DNA of 64,000 bases, taken from Valencia hispanica (taxonomy: Eukaryota > Chordata > Actinopteri > Cyprinodontiformes > Valenciidae). The translations under genes and the position numbers were made by a program. Location of the stretch: assembly GCA_963556495.2 (NCBI GenBank), contig OY747707.1:28969871-29033870 (forward strand), given 5' to 3'. Of this stretch, positions 1-11,057 are shown piece after piece; position 1 is the first letter of the stretch, and each line of letters begins with the position of its first letter. The notes beneath the pieces were generated by a model. The model saw only the letters and a program-made list of their open reading frames with translations, had not been told where the DNA came from and did no database searches.

Positions 1-223
1 TCCGGAGGTGAAAGAAGGAAATCCTAGAAACCTGTTTAATATGGGATTTAAATGTCAAGTCTTGGTCAAAAATATCGCCGAGGTTCTTTACGTTATTACT
101 GGGGGCCAATTTAATGCCATCCAGATGAAGTGATTGACTAATCAGTTTCTTTTTCAGAACTTCTGGTCCAAAGACAGCAACTTCTGTCTTGTCAGAATTT
201 AAAAGCAAAAAGTTTAGATTCAT

Positions 224-1174
224 TCATGTTTTTATGTCTTCCAGACATGCCTGTAATCTACCTAACTGACTGGGTTCATCAGGATTTATGAATAAATATA
301 GTTGTGTATTATCGACATAGCTGTGGAAATTTATCCCATGCTGTCTAATGATTCTACCAATTGGGAGCATATATATGGTGAAAAGAATTGGTCCAAGCAC
401 AGAACCCTGTGGAACTCTACAAGTAACCCTTGAGAGTGAAGATTTATCATTTAGATGAACAAACTGGAATCTGTCAGACAAATATGATTTAAACCAGCCT
501 AGTGCTGTTCCTTTGATCCTTGCAACATGTTCAAGCCTTTCTAAAAGAATATTATAATCGACTGTGTCAAAAGCAGCACTGAGATCTAACAAAACCAGAA
601 CAGACACCAGTCCATTATCTGAGGCCATGAGAATATCATTAGTAACCTTCACCAGTGCTGTTTCGGTGCTATGATGAGCTCTAAAACCTGACTGAAACTC
701 TTCAAACAGCTCATTACTGTTTAGATGCTCACAGACTTGATTAGCAACAATTTTCTCAAGGATTTTGGATAAGAAAGGAAGGTTAGATATAGGTCTGTAA
801 TTCACTAAGTCATCTTGATCAAGGGAAGGTTTCTTGAGTAAAGGTTTAATTACAGCTATTTTCAATTCTTGTGGTACGTATCCGTTTACTAAGGATAGAT
901 TCATCATATCCAAAATGGGGCCAGGAACCAAATGGAACACTTCTTTAAATAATTGGGTTGGGATTGGGTCCAACATACAAGTTGAAGGTTTAGAATAGGC
1001 TAATATTTTTGATAATTCCAAAAGCTCGACTGAATCAAAACAGCCTAAGCACAAATGAGGTTCTACAGTTCTTTCCGATGCTGCCTCATTTACTGAGGAA
1101 GAAGTAATCATGTTTGGGAGGATGTCAATGATTTTATTTTTAATGGAAATAATTTTATTTATGAAGAATCCCAT
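224..1174 (-). pseudogene. LINE reverse transcriptase fragment
   Basis: The 316-residue frame carries RT motifs in order: NYRPISNLPFLSKILEKI, FRAHHSTETAL, LLDLSAAFDTVD (motif A with catalytic Asp), VPQGSVLGPILF (motif B), and HSYVDNTQLYLF in place of the YADD motif C. The second catalytic Asp is replaced by Asn, so this copy cannot polymerise. Reading continues toward position 1 with NFLLLNSDKTEVAVFGP-like sequence, so the C-terminal part lies outside the window. Confidence 0.88.
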
Positions 1175-1455
1175 AAAATCATCACTGCTAAGAGCTGGGG
1201 GAATAGTTGGCTCAAAAGAGCTATGACTCTGTGTAAGTTTGGCAACTGTACTAAAAAGAAACCTAGGATTGTTTTTATTTGCCTATATTAATGATGAAAA
1301 ATATGCTGTTCTAGCTTGTCGAAGGGTCTTTTTATACAGCAGTAGACTGTTATTCCAGGTTAAATAGGAATCCTCTAGATGTGTAGAGCACCATTTTCTC
1401 TCCAACTTCCTAGTATTCTGCTTTAAAGTATGCAACTCTGCGTTAAACCAAGGAG

Positions 1456-2061
1456 TCAGCCTCCTATGGCTAGCCACTTTCTTTTTAAGGGGGCTGCACT
1501 ATCTAATGCCAAACGCAATGAGGACGTAACGCTGTGAACCAGACCATCAATTTCTGAAGGGTTAGAGATGGAATTGCTGCCATCCACTGTGTTACTCTGA
1601 GACACTGATGAAAGTAAGAATGGAACAGAGTCTTTAAAATTTGTTACAGCATTGTCTGATAAAGCTCTACTATAATGAAATTTTCTTTCATATTTAAGAT
1701 GGTCAGTTAAAGTAAATTCAAAAGTTATCAAGATGTGGTCAGACAGGACCGGGTTATGTGGGTGGACTGTTATTTCCTCTAAATCAATACCGTATGTCAG
1801 TACAAGGTCCAAAGTGTGTTTACCGGAGTGGGTCAATCCCTCTACTTTTTGAGTAAAGCCAATTGAGTCTAAAATAGCATTAAAGGCTGCATTTAGGCTA
1901 TCACTTTCAGTATCCACATGAATATTGAAGTCCCCCACTATAATGACCCTATCAGTATTTAAAACTAAATCAGATAAAAATTGTGAGATCTGATCCAAGA
2001 ATTGAGAGTAAAGGCCTGGTGGATGATACAAAACCACAAGATCAGACCAGGTTTTCCCCAA
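1456..2061 (-). pseudogene. LINE apurinic-like endonuclease, C-terminal half
   Basis: The 201-residue frame contains VVLYHPPG, then VIIVGDFNIHVD (metal-binding D and N of the EEP endonuclease fold), LDLVLTYG, and NPVLSDHILITF (the catalytic SDH motif). The N-terminal third of the domain, with the first catalytic Asn and Glu, is absent because a deletion fuses ORF1 to this point. The last residues lead into the linker upstream of RT (1283-1477 in another frame: NAELHTLKQNTRKLERKW). Confidence 0.8.
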
Positions 2062-2660
2062 AAAGTTCGCCAGATATCAATGTAGCCCACGTCGTTTGCA
2101 GGACACCACCTAGACAACCATTGATGGAATGACAGCATGTGGCTAAACATGTCGTCACTGGTCCGATCAGGCAGGGGACTAGAAAAGATTACCGAGTCTG
2201 ACATTGTTTTGGCAAACTTACACACCGAAGCAAAACTAATTTTTGTGACCTCCGATAGGCGTAAACGGGTGTCATTACCGCCAGCGTAAATAACAATCTT
2301 ACTGTATTTACGCTTATCTTTAGCCAGCAGTTTCAGGTAGGATTTGATGTCGCCCGCTCTGGCCCCTGGCATGCATTTGACTATGGTCAGTGGTGTCTCT
2401 AATGCCACGTTTCTGACTATGGAGCTGCCAATTACCAGGGTCGGCTTCTCAGGAAACCAGGTGGGAAATCTGTTAGAAACGTGGACCGGTTGGTGGTGGC
2501 CCGTGGGCTGGGTCCTAGAACTATGCTTCCTACGTACCGTCACCCAGCCGGCCTGAGGTCCCGGCTGCGCGGGCTCTACCGGAGGACGGCTAGGGGGTTC
2601 TATCCTTGTTGGCTCCGCGCTGGCTATTGGGCTTCGGCTATCAGCTGGTTTTTCAACAGC
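2045..2660 (-). pseudogene. LINE ORF1 fragment with SGNH/GDSL esterase-like domain
   Basis: The minus-strand frame opens with a Pro/Arg-rich stretch. It continues with a segment containing IGSSIVRNV (a GDS-like block I), a Gly-rich turn, and AGGND (block III of SGNH hydrolases). It ends at [15 protein letters not shown]1 and L2 elements are known to carry an esterase domain in ORF1; assignment here is by these motifs. The block V Asp-x-x-His is missing because the frame is cut at about 2050, where it runs directly into endonuclease sequence. A full-length ORF1 would continue with the HP..G region after GLI. Confidence 0.7.
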
Positions 2661-2710
2661 GCGGAGCCGTGCTTCTAATTCTGACTAACTCGCCTCCAAA
2701 GCTACAAAAA

Positions 2711-3233
2711 TATTACATTTATTACAGTTACCATTATCACTAAAGGAGGCAGGGAAGTAACTAAACATCTGACAAAGAGAGCAAGAGAGAAGGGAAGAGT
2801 TAGAGACAGGAGAGAGAAGAGTAGCCATAGCCGCAATGAAGCTAAGATAACTGAGCTAGCGAGACCTTACCACCCCAAGAAAACTGTGTGAAACACAAGA
2901 AGTTCACAAAACGTAAAGTACACCACCACAAAACGTGTGTTTTAGTGTGCTTGTGTGTTAAAATAACTAAGAGAGGCCTCAGCACAGAGAAAATAAGATC
3001 AATTCAAGAGATTCTGAACACCAAACAGCTCCACGGAGCGCGACAACAGGAAATGACGCAATACAGCTTACCCCGTCACAGAGTCACATCAGGAATAACC
3101 TGACTTTAAGTGGATAAAACACTGAGTCCTAGCTACATTACATCTGACATCCCCAGGGCAGGTTTTAAGTGATACATACTGAGATAAGAATTTGAAAAGA
3201 CGTGTTCTGACTGCATTATTTTCTCCATGTTAG
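2711..3233. other. UGGT2 intron, probably LINE 5' UTR plus host intron
   Basis: No coding signal is seen. The stretch 2720-3110 is purine-rich and may be the 5' untranslated part of the neighbouring LINE. The last ~100 bp look like ordinary intron ending in the acceptor before 3234. Confidence 0.4.
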
Positions 3234-6200
3234 ATCCTCGGTCCGTTTGAAGAGCAGGAGGAATTCACTGTGGAGGATTTTCACCTGCTTGAGAGGATTA
3301 CACTGAGTGGTTCAGCAGAGAAAGTCAAAGCCAGAGTAAAACAGATGGGGATGAAACCAAAGCAGTATGTTTGTTCATTTTAGCCTTGCCATCTGAAACA
3401 AAATGTAACTTTGTCTTCCTTACATGTGTCTTTACTAGAAATTTGCTCAGCATTTTAACTTTTTCACACCTACCTCTTTAATTTTTTATGGTCTTTTTTC
3501 ATTCTCAGATCTACCTCTCCCAACTCATATGCTTTATAAATAATGGACCTCTTCTCGTTTAGAGCCAGTGACTTGGTCATGAAAGTTGATGCTCTGCTGT
3601 CTGCAGTCCCCAAAGGAGAAGTCAGAAGAGATGTCAGTTTTAAACATACCCAAAGGTATGCCTTTTTTTTGCTATTTACCATTCTTACTTTTCTGAGAAC
3701 AGTAAAAATCTGAAACTTTTAATTTCCTCCACAGTGTGCTCCACCTCTCACCACGTGAAAATGAGGTGTTCTATGATATTGTTGCCATCGTCGATCCCCT
3801 CACTAGAGAAGCCCAGAAGGTTTCCTCGCTCCTAATTGTAAGACCTACTTCATTTTTGTTCCTTTTCATTCAGTTCCTACGCCTGCTTTCACATAGAAAG
3901 CAACAGGCGGGCCGAGTAAAGCAGCATGTAGAGGGCAGCACACCTCCCAGCATACCATTCTGTGCCTTGTGGCCACTGATTATCACAATCTGATCACGCC
4001 AAGAAAAACATGAAGAGTTGTAGTTTTTGTTCAGCAACTGAACTGACCTATCTAATCTCTCACAATTGGACATTTAATCATCTCCTTCTCGCTCTTTCTT
4101 CTCCCCATAATCTTTGATTATAAGTGTCTGAACTTTTCTTTGGCAGATAATTTTGTTCTCTGCTTTTTTCTTTAAAACCATATTAGATACAGTATTACTG
4201 TCTTGAAAATGAATATAACTCATGAGCTACAACCCCTGAACACAATTTTAACAGAAAAGTTGTGAAAATCATGATGTATGGCCTTTAAGCAAGATAATAT
4301 TTGCTACGCTTCTCCCCTGATATTGGCTGTTTGATTTGACTGGTTGAACATCCGATATGACAAGCAAGTTGAGACAAAACACCCTCATTTATTCAAACGC
4401 TTGTACTTTTATTGAACATTTTGCTCATTTCTGAAGGACCAGGCTTGCTCAGTGGACTAACATTTGTATTTTTTCTACATTGTTAAGCTTCATCGAACTA
4501 TATATAAAGACTATTACCATTGATCTGGCACAAGATTTTATTTTTAATCTCTCTGCTACACACCTGATTTCTTTTCTCCTTATTTCTGACTGGGCCTCTG
4601 TTTCTGTTTGAATGCTGCAGGTGCTTAGTCAAGTGGTCAATGTGGAACTGCAAGTGTTTATGAATTGCAAGGCCAAGTTGTCCGAGTTGCCCCTCAAGAG
4701 GTAAGCTGCAGCTCCAGCAGTAATTAAATTTTCCTTTTTGGCTTGTTTGTGTATCCTCTTGTTACTGCAGTCTTAGCATCTCTGCCACGCTTGATCCCTT
4801 TGTAAGAGAGTGCTACACAGATGCAATCTGCTTAATAACACTCGCCTTATTGCTTTGGGCCCCCACGTGCATCTCTGAGCGAATTTCCAACATTCACTGT
4901 TGCACTTCAAACCATGCAGGAGAGAGTTAAAATGATAGTAAAATGAAAATAGAAAATGATACATAGATTTTCTTCCCCCATCAATATTCAGACCCATGGG
5001 TGAATGTGGTTATTTTGTGATTTATTTATTTTTTTGTTGTATAATAGGTTGAGTCATTTGTAGAGTTAGTCCACAGATATCTCAAGGGATATAACTGAAT
5101 TTCCTTGCTGAAGTTTTATTGATGGAAACAAGTCTTCTACAACAAATCATTCATGTCTCCACCATCCCTCCTCCATAAGCTTCCTGTCCCCCTGAGCGAG
5201 AAATGGCTGTAATTGACACAGATTGCAACTTGATACATTTGTGTGGGATAAATAAGCAGGATGTCTCCAGTTGAGCTGCTCTGTAAACGCTGCATTTCTG
5301 CAAAATTGCACTGTTCTCAAATTCTTTAAAACTAGCGGTTAGTCTCTGCCTTACTGCCAATTTACAAATTACAATAACTGTTAGTTTACAGGAGGATCGA
5401 AGGTTATTTTTCATGCCAATGTGACCTTTTTCCTTTAATTAGCATGTAATGAGGACATTTTTAAAAAGGGGCCCGTTACGACATCACGGCGTCCTTTTGT
5501 TTTATAGCCACAAGCTTGGTGCTATTAAAGTCCACCCATGGTGATTCTGCTGCCAGTAGGAGTGCATGAATTCTGTTTCTGCATCAGTTGTTTAATTGTC
5601 TTGACTGTTCTACCTCCTAACAGTAAAAGTAAGATCTTGTTGATATCTGGTCACAAATCACAATCAATAAAATGAAGACTAGACTATATGTTTCCTGTTG
5701 TGAGCTGGGTTTAAGCTTTCTATCCATAACTGCTCCCTCACCACCCTTTGGTCTTAACACTCATCTCACTCTAGAGAAATTAACAAATCTACTACTGTGG
5801 TGAAAAGGAACCATTTGGATACATGTACTTGTTAGCCAAAGGAACCTTTCAGGATTAAACAAATTAGGATTATTAATAGTTTAATATTTACACTGCCTTG
5901 AAAATATTTAAATATATAAATACTAATTAATACTAATTGAACCACACACTTGAATCTATTTTATTGGTATTTTATGTGATAGGCGAAGAAAAAGTAATAC
6001 ATAATTGGGAAAGGAAATTAAAATGATCCATTCCTTTTTTTTTATTATTGTAAATGAAATGTATAGCTTTCATTAAAGTGCTAATGACACCATTTTTCAG
6101 GTATAGTTCATTAAAATTGTCATATATGATATGACCAAAATAAAATAAACTCGCCGAAATATGTATGTGTATGGACACTGGCTCACAATTTGAATAGCAA

Positions 6201-9200
6201 ACGATTGAAAACTAGATCTTTTCTGATCCTGGTGATGGAGGCGGAAGTGACATGATACGCAGCAGTATGCTAAACAAACTTTTCGGATTGTTTGTTGGTT
6301 GATCTTTTTTCCAAATTCGATCTTAATTTTTGAAGCGATGCCACATCGGTGTGTAGCAGGATATTTTTTTACACCAGAGAAGCTGGTTTAAACCTGTTTA
6401 GGTTTCAAAAAGATCCGGCGCGTCGAGAAGATTGGGCAAAAAAAAGGTGCGTCAAACCAGAGACAAGTGGGATGGATGGATTGGCGACCTGTCCAGGGTG
6501 TACCCCACCTCTCGCTCCCTGACTGCTGGAGATGGGCACCAGCCCACTTTGGTGCTGATGCAGCTGAATTTACCCTCTGTGGGGACAATAAAGGATTATT
6601 ATATTCTTCTATTTTATGCTACACTATCTAGCCACAATGGGACCACTATAAAAAAGATTTTTCTCTGGGACAGTTCAGTTGAAACCTTTAAACAAGTTTA
6701 CTCTCCCAGCTCATCCCCTTCCCTATCATCCTTCAACTCAAACTCAGTAAACAATCTGCTGGATAACTTTCTCTCTAAAATTTCAGACAACCTTGATACC
6801 ATTAGTCCAACTAAAGTGAAAGTAGTCTTGGGTGGAATGAAGTTTCCATGGACAAGCGATCCATTGGTGTACATAGTGAAAAAAGGGAGTATCGACGAGC
6901 TGAGAGAAAATGGCAGAAAACTCGACTCCAGGTTCACTATGGGAGCTAGAAAGACAAATTGAAAGACAAACTGAAGAGATATCAGTTAACTTTAAAAGAT
7001 GCAAGGGAAATCCATCCATCCATCCCTCCCTCCCCACATCAACTTTACAGCTTCCCTGTTCCTGATAAAGAAAAGCATTGCCACAGCTTAATGCTGTTAA
7101 CAACATGTTTTACAGCAGGGATTGTGTGTTCAAGGTGATGTGCAATTAGTTCTTTTTCATACCATTGGTTTCTGAGGAACGCCCCAGGCGTGACCTCATC
7201 AGAAGCTCCTATTACACTCTTCCAGCCAGGATTGGCAGGAGCTGAGTCTGTCAGTGCAGAGAGGGCCAGGCCCCTCCCTCCAGCAGCATATATAGGGCCA
7301 GCCCTGCACTGCTAAATTATTCAAAAACAAATAGGCTTCAAATAATTTAGGGAATCCTGTTTCAAGCAAAGACTTTCTCACTGGATTGTGGGTGCAATTG
7401 CTCTGGCGTATATGTCTTGGGGGCTGCAGCCCCTAGAGGGTTTACGTGGCCATTCTGCGAGAGGTCTCTCTGGTTCATGGGTTCTCTCTAGAGGAGTGTC
7501 TATTGAGGAGATATGCGCGGCAGCGAGATGGGCGTTTCCCCACATGTTTGCTAGGTACAGTCTTGATGTTATGGCTCCACCTCTAGCTCATTCAGTGCGG
7601 CGGGTGTCATCAGTCAGCCAGGAGTAACAGGCTCTATGTTGGCTGGGCGTAGGGCTGCATCGCAACCAGGGAGTCAGGAGTTTCCCATAGTGAGACACGA
7701 AACTAATGCTATGAAAGAGAACTTTAGGTTTTTTGCGTAAACTATGTTCTGTGAGTAGCATTAGTTAGTGTCTCCCTGAGCCACCCTCCTTGTCTCATTG
7801 AAGAGGTGGGTGTTTTTTAATAAATGATCAGTGCAGGGCTGACCCTTTATATATGCTGCTAAATGGAGGGGCCTGGCCCTCTCTGCACTGACAGAGTGTA
7901 ATAGGAGCTTCTGATGAGGTCACATCTGGGGTGTTCCCATAGTGAGACACTCACTCATGCTACTCAGAGAACCGGGCTTACTCAAGTAACCTCAAGTTTT
8001 CCACTTAGCATTTTGTATGTTAGCCAAAAGGCTGGTTTTTGATCTTATCTGACCCTAGCTGAGTTCCCTACATGACTTGTGGTAAATGTCTTCTGAAGAT
8101 GGAACTTTACATGTTTTTTTTTTTTAACAATAGCTTTCTTCATTACACTCAAGGCAAGATTTATGAAAGGGTTGAGTTTTTGTGACAACATATTCTCCCA
8201 CCTGAGCTGTGAGTTTCTTCAGTTCCTCCATAGTTGAGGTCTGTCTGTTTAGTGGGAAGGCAATGTATTGGTGGGTTTGCTCTTATGCCACAGTCCTTCC
8301 ATTTTTGGAGAATGGGTTGAACATTGCATCATGAGATGTTCAAGACTTGTGTAATGTTTTATAACCTGACCCTGTGTGAAATGCCTTCGCAACTTTCTCC
8401 CTGACCTGTCGGGTTTGTTCCTTGGGCTTTATGATACTTTTTGATTTACTAATTGGGTGAGATCTGAATACAGTTGGTTGCACTCAATGTGGTTTAAGGG
8501 TGTCAGATGAAGTGGAGATGAACACATAACCATGCCACACTTTTCAGTCTTTTGTTTGTAAAAAATAATAATAGACTTCCACTTCACAATTATACACAAC
8601 TTTGTGTTGGTTTGTCTCATAAAATCCCAATACAATACACTGGAGTTTGTGGTTTCAAAGTGAAATAATGTAAAAAGTTGAAGAAGTATGAATACATTTG
8701 ATTACATTCTTTTCTGTGTTATAAAAAATGCTAAGGGAACCAAGCGTAAAGACAAGCCTGGAGCTGATTTTACACTGAACCTTTCATGTGCACATTTCTT
8801 ATTGGCTAAACAGCGCAGGCAATTAAAGCATTAGATCTCTCAACTTTAAACAAATAGCATTGGTCCACAACTGGACCAATCTCTATTGTCTTGAAGAGTT
8901 TAGCACATGTTATAATTTCATATCTTTCTATAGAGTATAGTCTTGGAATTTTGTGTTGAAAGAAATAAACATTCAGTACTTTAAAGCTTTAAATTGTCTT
9001 GTAACTAGTTTTACTCTCCCTTTTTGCTGTTACTTGGCAAACAATTTATTGCAATATGTCTGGCTTTCTTCACAGTTTTTACAGATTTGTTTTGGAGGCC
9101 GACGTGGCTTTCTTGGCCAACGATACGGTGTCTCCAGGGCCAGTTGCCCGCTTCACGGAGCTTCCAGCATCTCCCCTCCTTACCCTTAATATGATCACAC

Positions 9201-10975
9201 CGGAGAGCTGGATGGTGCAGGCGGAGCACAGCCTCCATGACCTGGACAACATCCACTTGCAGGAGGTAAAGAGGTGCTTAGTCATTGCTACCCAATAATC
9301 TTTGCATGCATGGGTAGAGCCAGAGTGCTTTTATTCTCCTCCCAGGGGTTTTGTAGCTTTGTAATTTATGATTCTTTACAGGTTAATGGGGTTGTGGCAG
9401 CAGAATTTGAACTGGAGCACCTCTTACTGGAGGGCCACTGCTTTGACCTGTCAACTGGCCAGCCACCTCGCGGACTACAGTTTACCCTGGGCATGAGTCA
9501 GGACCCACTCATGTATGACACTATTGTCATGGCTAACCTGGTCAGCATACTTATAAGTTTTCTTGCACTGTGTTGGAAAAATAGAGCAGATATGATTCTG
9601 GTTGTTCAATTTGGACTAAGACTTCTTGAGCTAATATGGGGAAAACATTGCAGGGATATTTCCAGCTGAAGGCCAATGCAGGAGCCTGGATCCTGAGATT
9701 ACGTCAAGGGAGATCAGAGGAGATCTATCAGATTGTCACGTGAGTATCCCAATCTTTGTTTATGAACATAAAAATTAAGCAGTAATGGCTGTACAGCAGA
9801 TGTTTTAATGGCTCAAATCCAAGGCTGTTTTTCAGCTGCTGCTTCTTTCCTTCTGAAACCTATCTCTATGGAAACATGGTGAGCTGCTGACACCGTAGCA
9901 ACGCAAGGTTTTGATGAGTGCGGGGAGTACTGTTCAGCATAGAGGCAGGGAGAGACGGGTAGGTGGAAAGGGCTGCTATTAAAGAGAAAGACAGACTGGA
10001 GAGATGATGCAGATGGTCACCTTCTTGCCTTCCTCAGACTGTAGAATCTGTTTTTGTGAGGATGCGACTGAGCAAGTTTCCAAGACAGAATAAGTTCTGC
10101 TCTTGGGTTTATTCAATAAAGCTGAACCATTTTCTTTAAATATAATGAAGGAATGAGTCAACGGGTGTTCCCCCCACTATTGGTCGGAATGTAATGTTGG
10201 GCTTCTGATAATGCAGCCATCAATCAACTGTCTTTTTTTCCCTGGCCTTATTGATGATATGATAGAACATCCAACGAAGTTTAAAAAGAGGAAGTTTGAA
10301 TTTAATGCAAGTTTTTTCTAATCAACACAGATTAAAAATATATATCTCTCTAAAAGTCAGAGGCTAAATTTTAGCCTGCTTTAACTATTTCAAAACCAGC
10401 TAATGTGTTTTGAGATCATGGTCCTGTTGGAAAATCCAACTATATCAAAGTCACATTTGTCTGACCCCAAACTCTTACCTCTGATTAAAATTAAATTATG
10501 ATAAAGAATGTTGAGATTCTTTAAGAACTAAAGAACCTTTGATTCTCGTACTGCTCATAAGCTTCAGTAAGCATGAGTGAAACTTGAAGGTACTCAACAA
10601 GGATAATTCAAAAGGCTTCTAGAGAAAGGTTTTATGGTCAAATGAGACAAATTATAAACTATTTGACCTCAGTGATCAGAATTATGTTTAAGTGAGGGAA
10701 ACTGAAACTTTCAAACTTTATGGTGGTAGCATCATGTTTTAAAACTCGTTTGCTGTAAAGTATCTTCCTCAGCCTCACTTCAAATCAACATCTAGATGCT
10801 TGAACCTTAGATGCATTGGGTGTTCAAAACAATGATCCCCAAGATATGTGAAAATCTGACAATATTTGGATCAGAGGAACTACATAATTTTCTAATTATT
10901 CAAGTTAGAGCTGCACAATGTGTGGAATTGCCATCACCTTCAAAATATCTGTGTGCAGTATCCAAACCGCAAAAG

Positions 10976-11057
<82 letters not shown>

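Larger units (their letters stand above)
1..2710 (-). mobile_element. L2-type LINE relic, runs off the left edge
   Basis: Minus-strand non-LTR retrotransposon. In order from 2660 down to 1 it shows an ORF1-like esterase segment, a truncated endonuclease, a linker, reverse transcriptase and the start of the RT C-terminal part. The sequence matches the L2/CR1 group of fish LINEs: VPQGSVLGPILF motif B, and a phrase of the PVLSDHILITFEF type at the end of the endonuclease. It lies antisense inside a UGGT2 intron, ending about 0.5 kb before the first UGGT2 exon in the window. ORF2 is broken into at least three frames and the RT active site is mutated, so the copy is dead. The 5' boundary (2700-3110) is uncertain. 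Confidence 0.85.
5891..8708 (-). mobile_element. Tc1/mariner relic with nested insertions
   Basis: The left end after a TA reads CACTGCCTTGAAAATA, a decayed version of the fish Tc1 end CAGTGCCTTG. The right part (8570-8708) has the matching arm of that family: TTTGTGTTGGTTTGTC, ATAAAATCCCAATAC, then a decayed GAATAC end. Antisense transposase remnants include the AAAGCATTGCCACAGC and GATCTTATCTGACC phrases. It is split by LINE fragments (about 6455-7010) and a DIRS relic (about 7170-7975). Confidence 0.75.
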
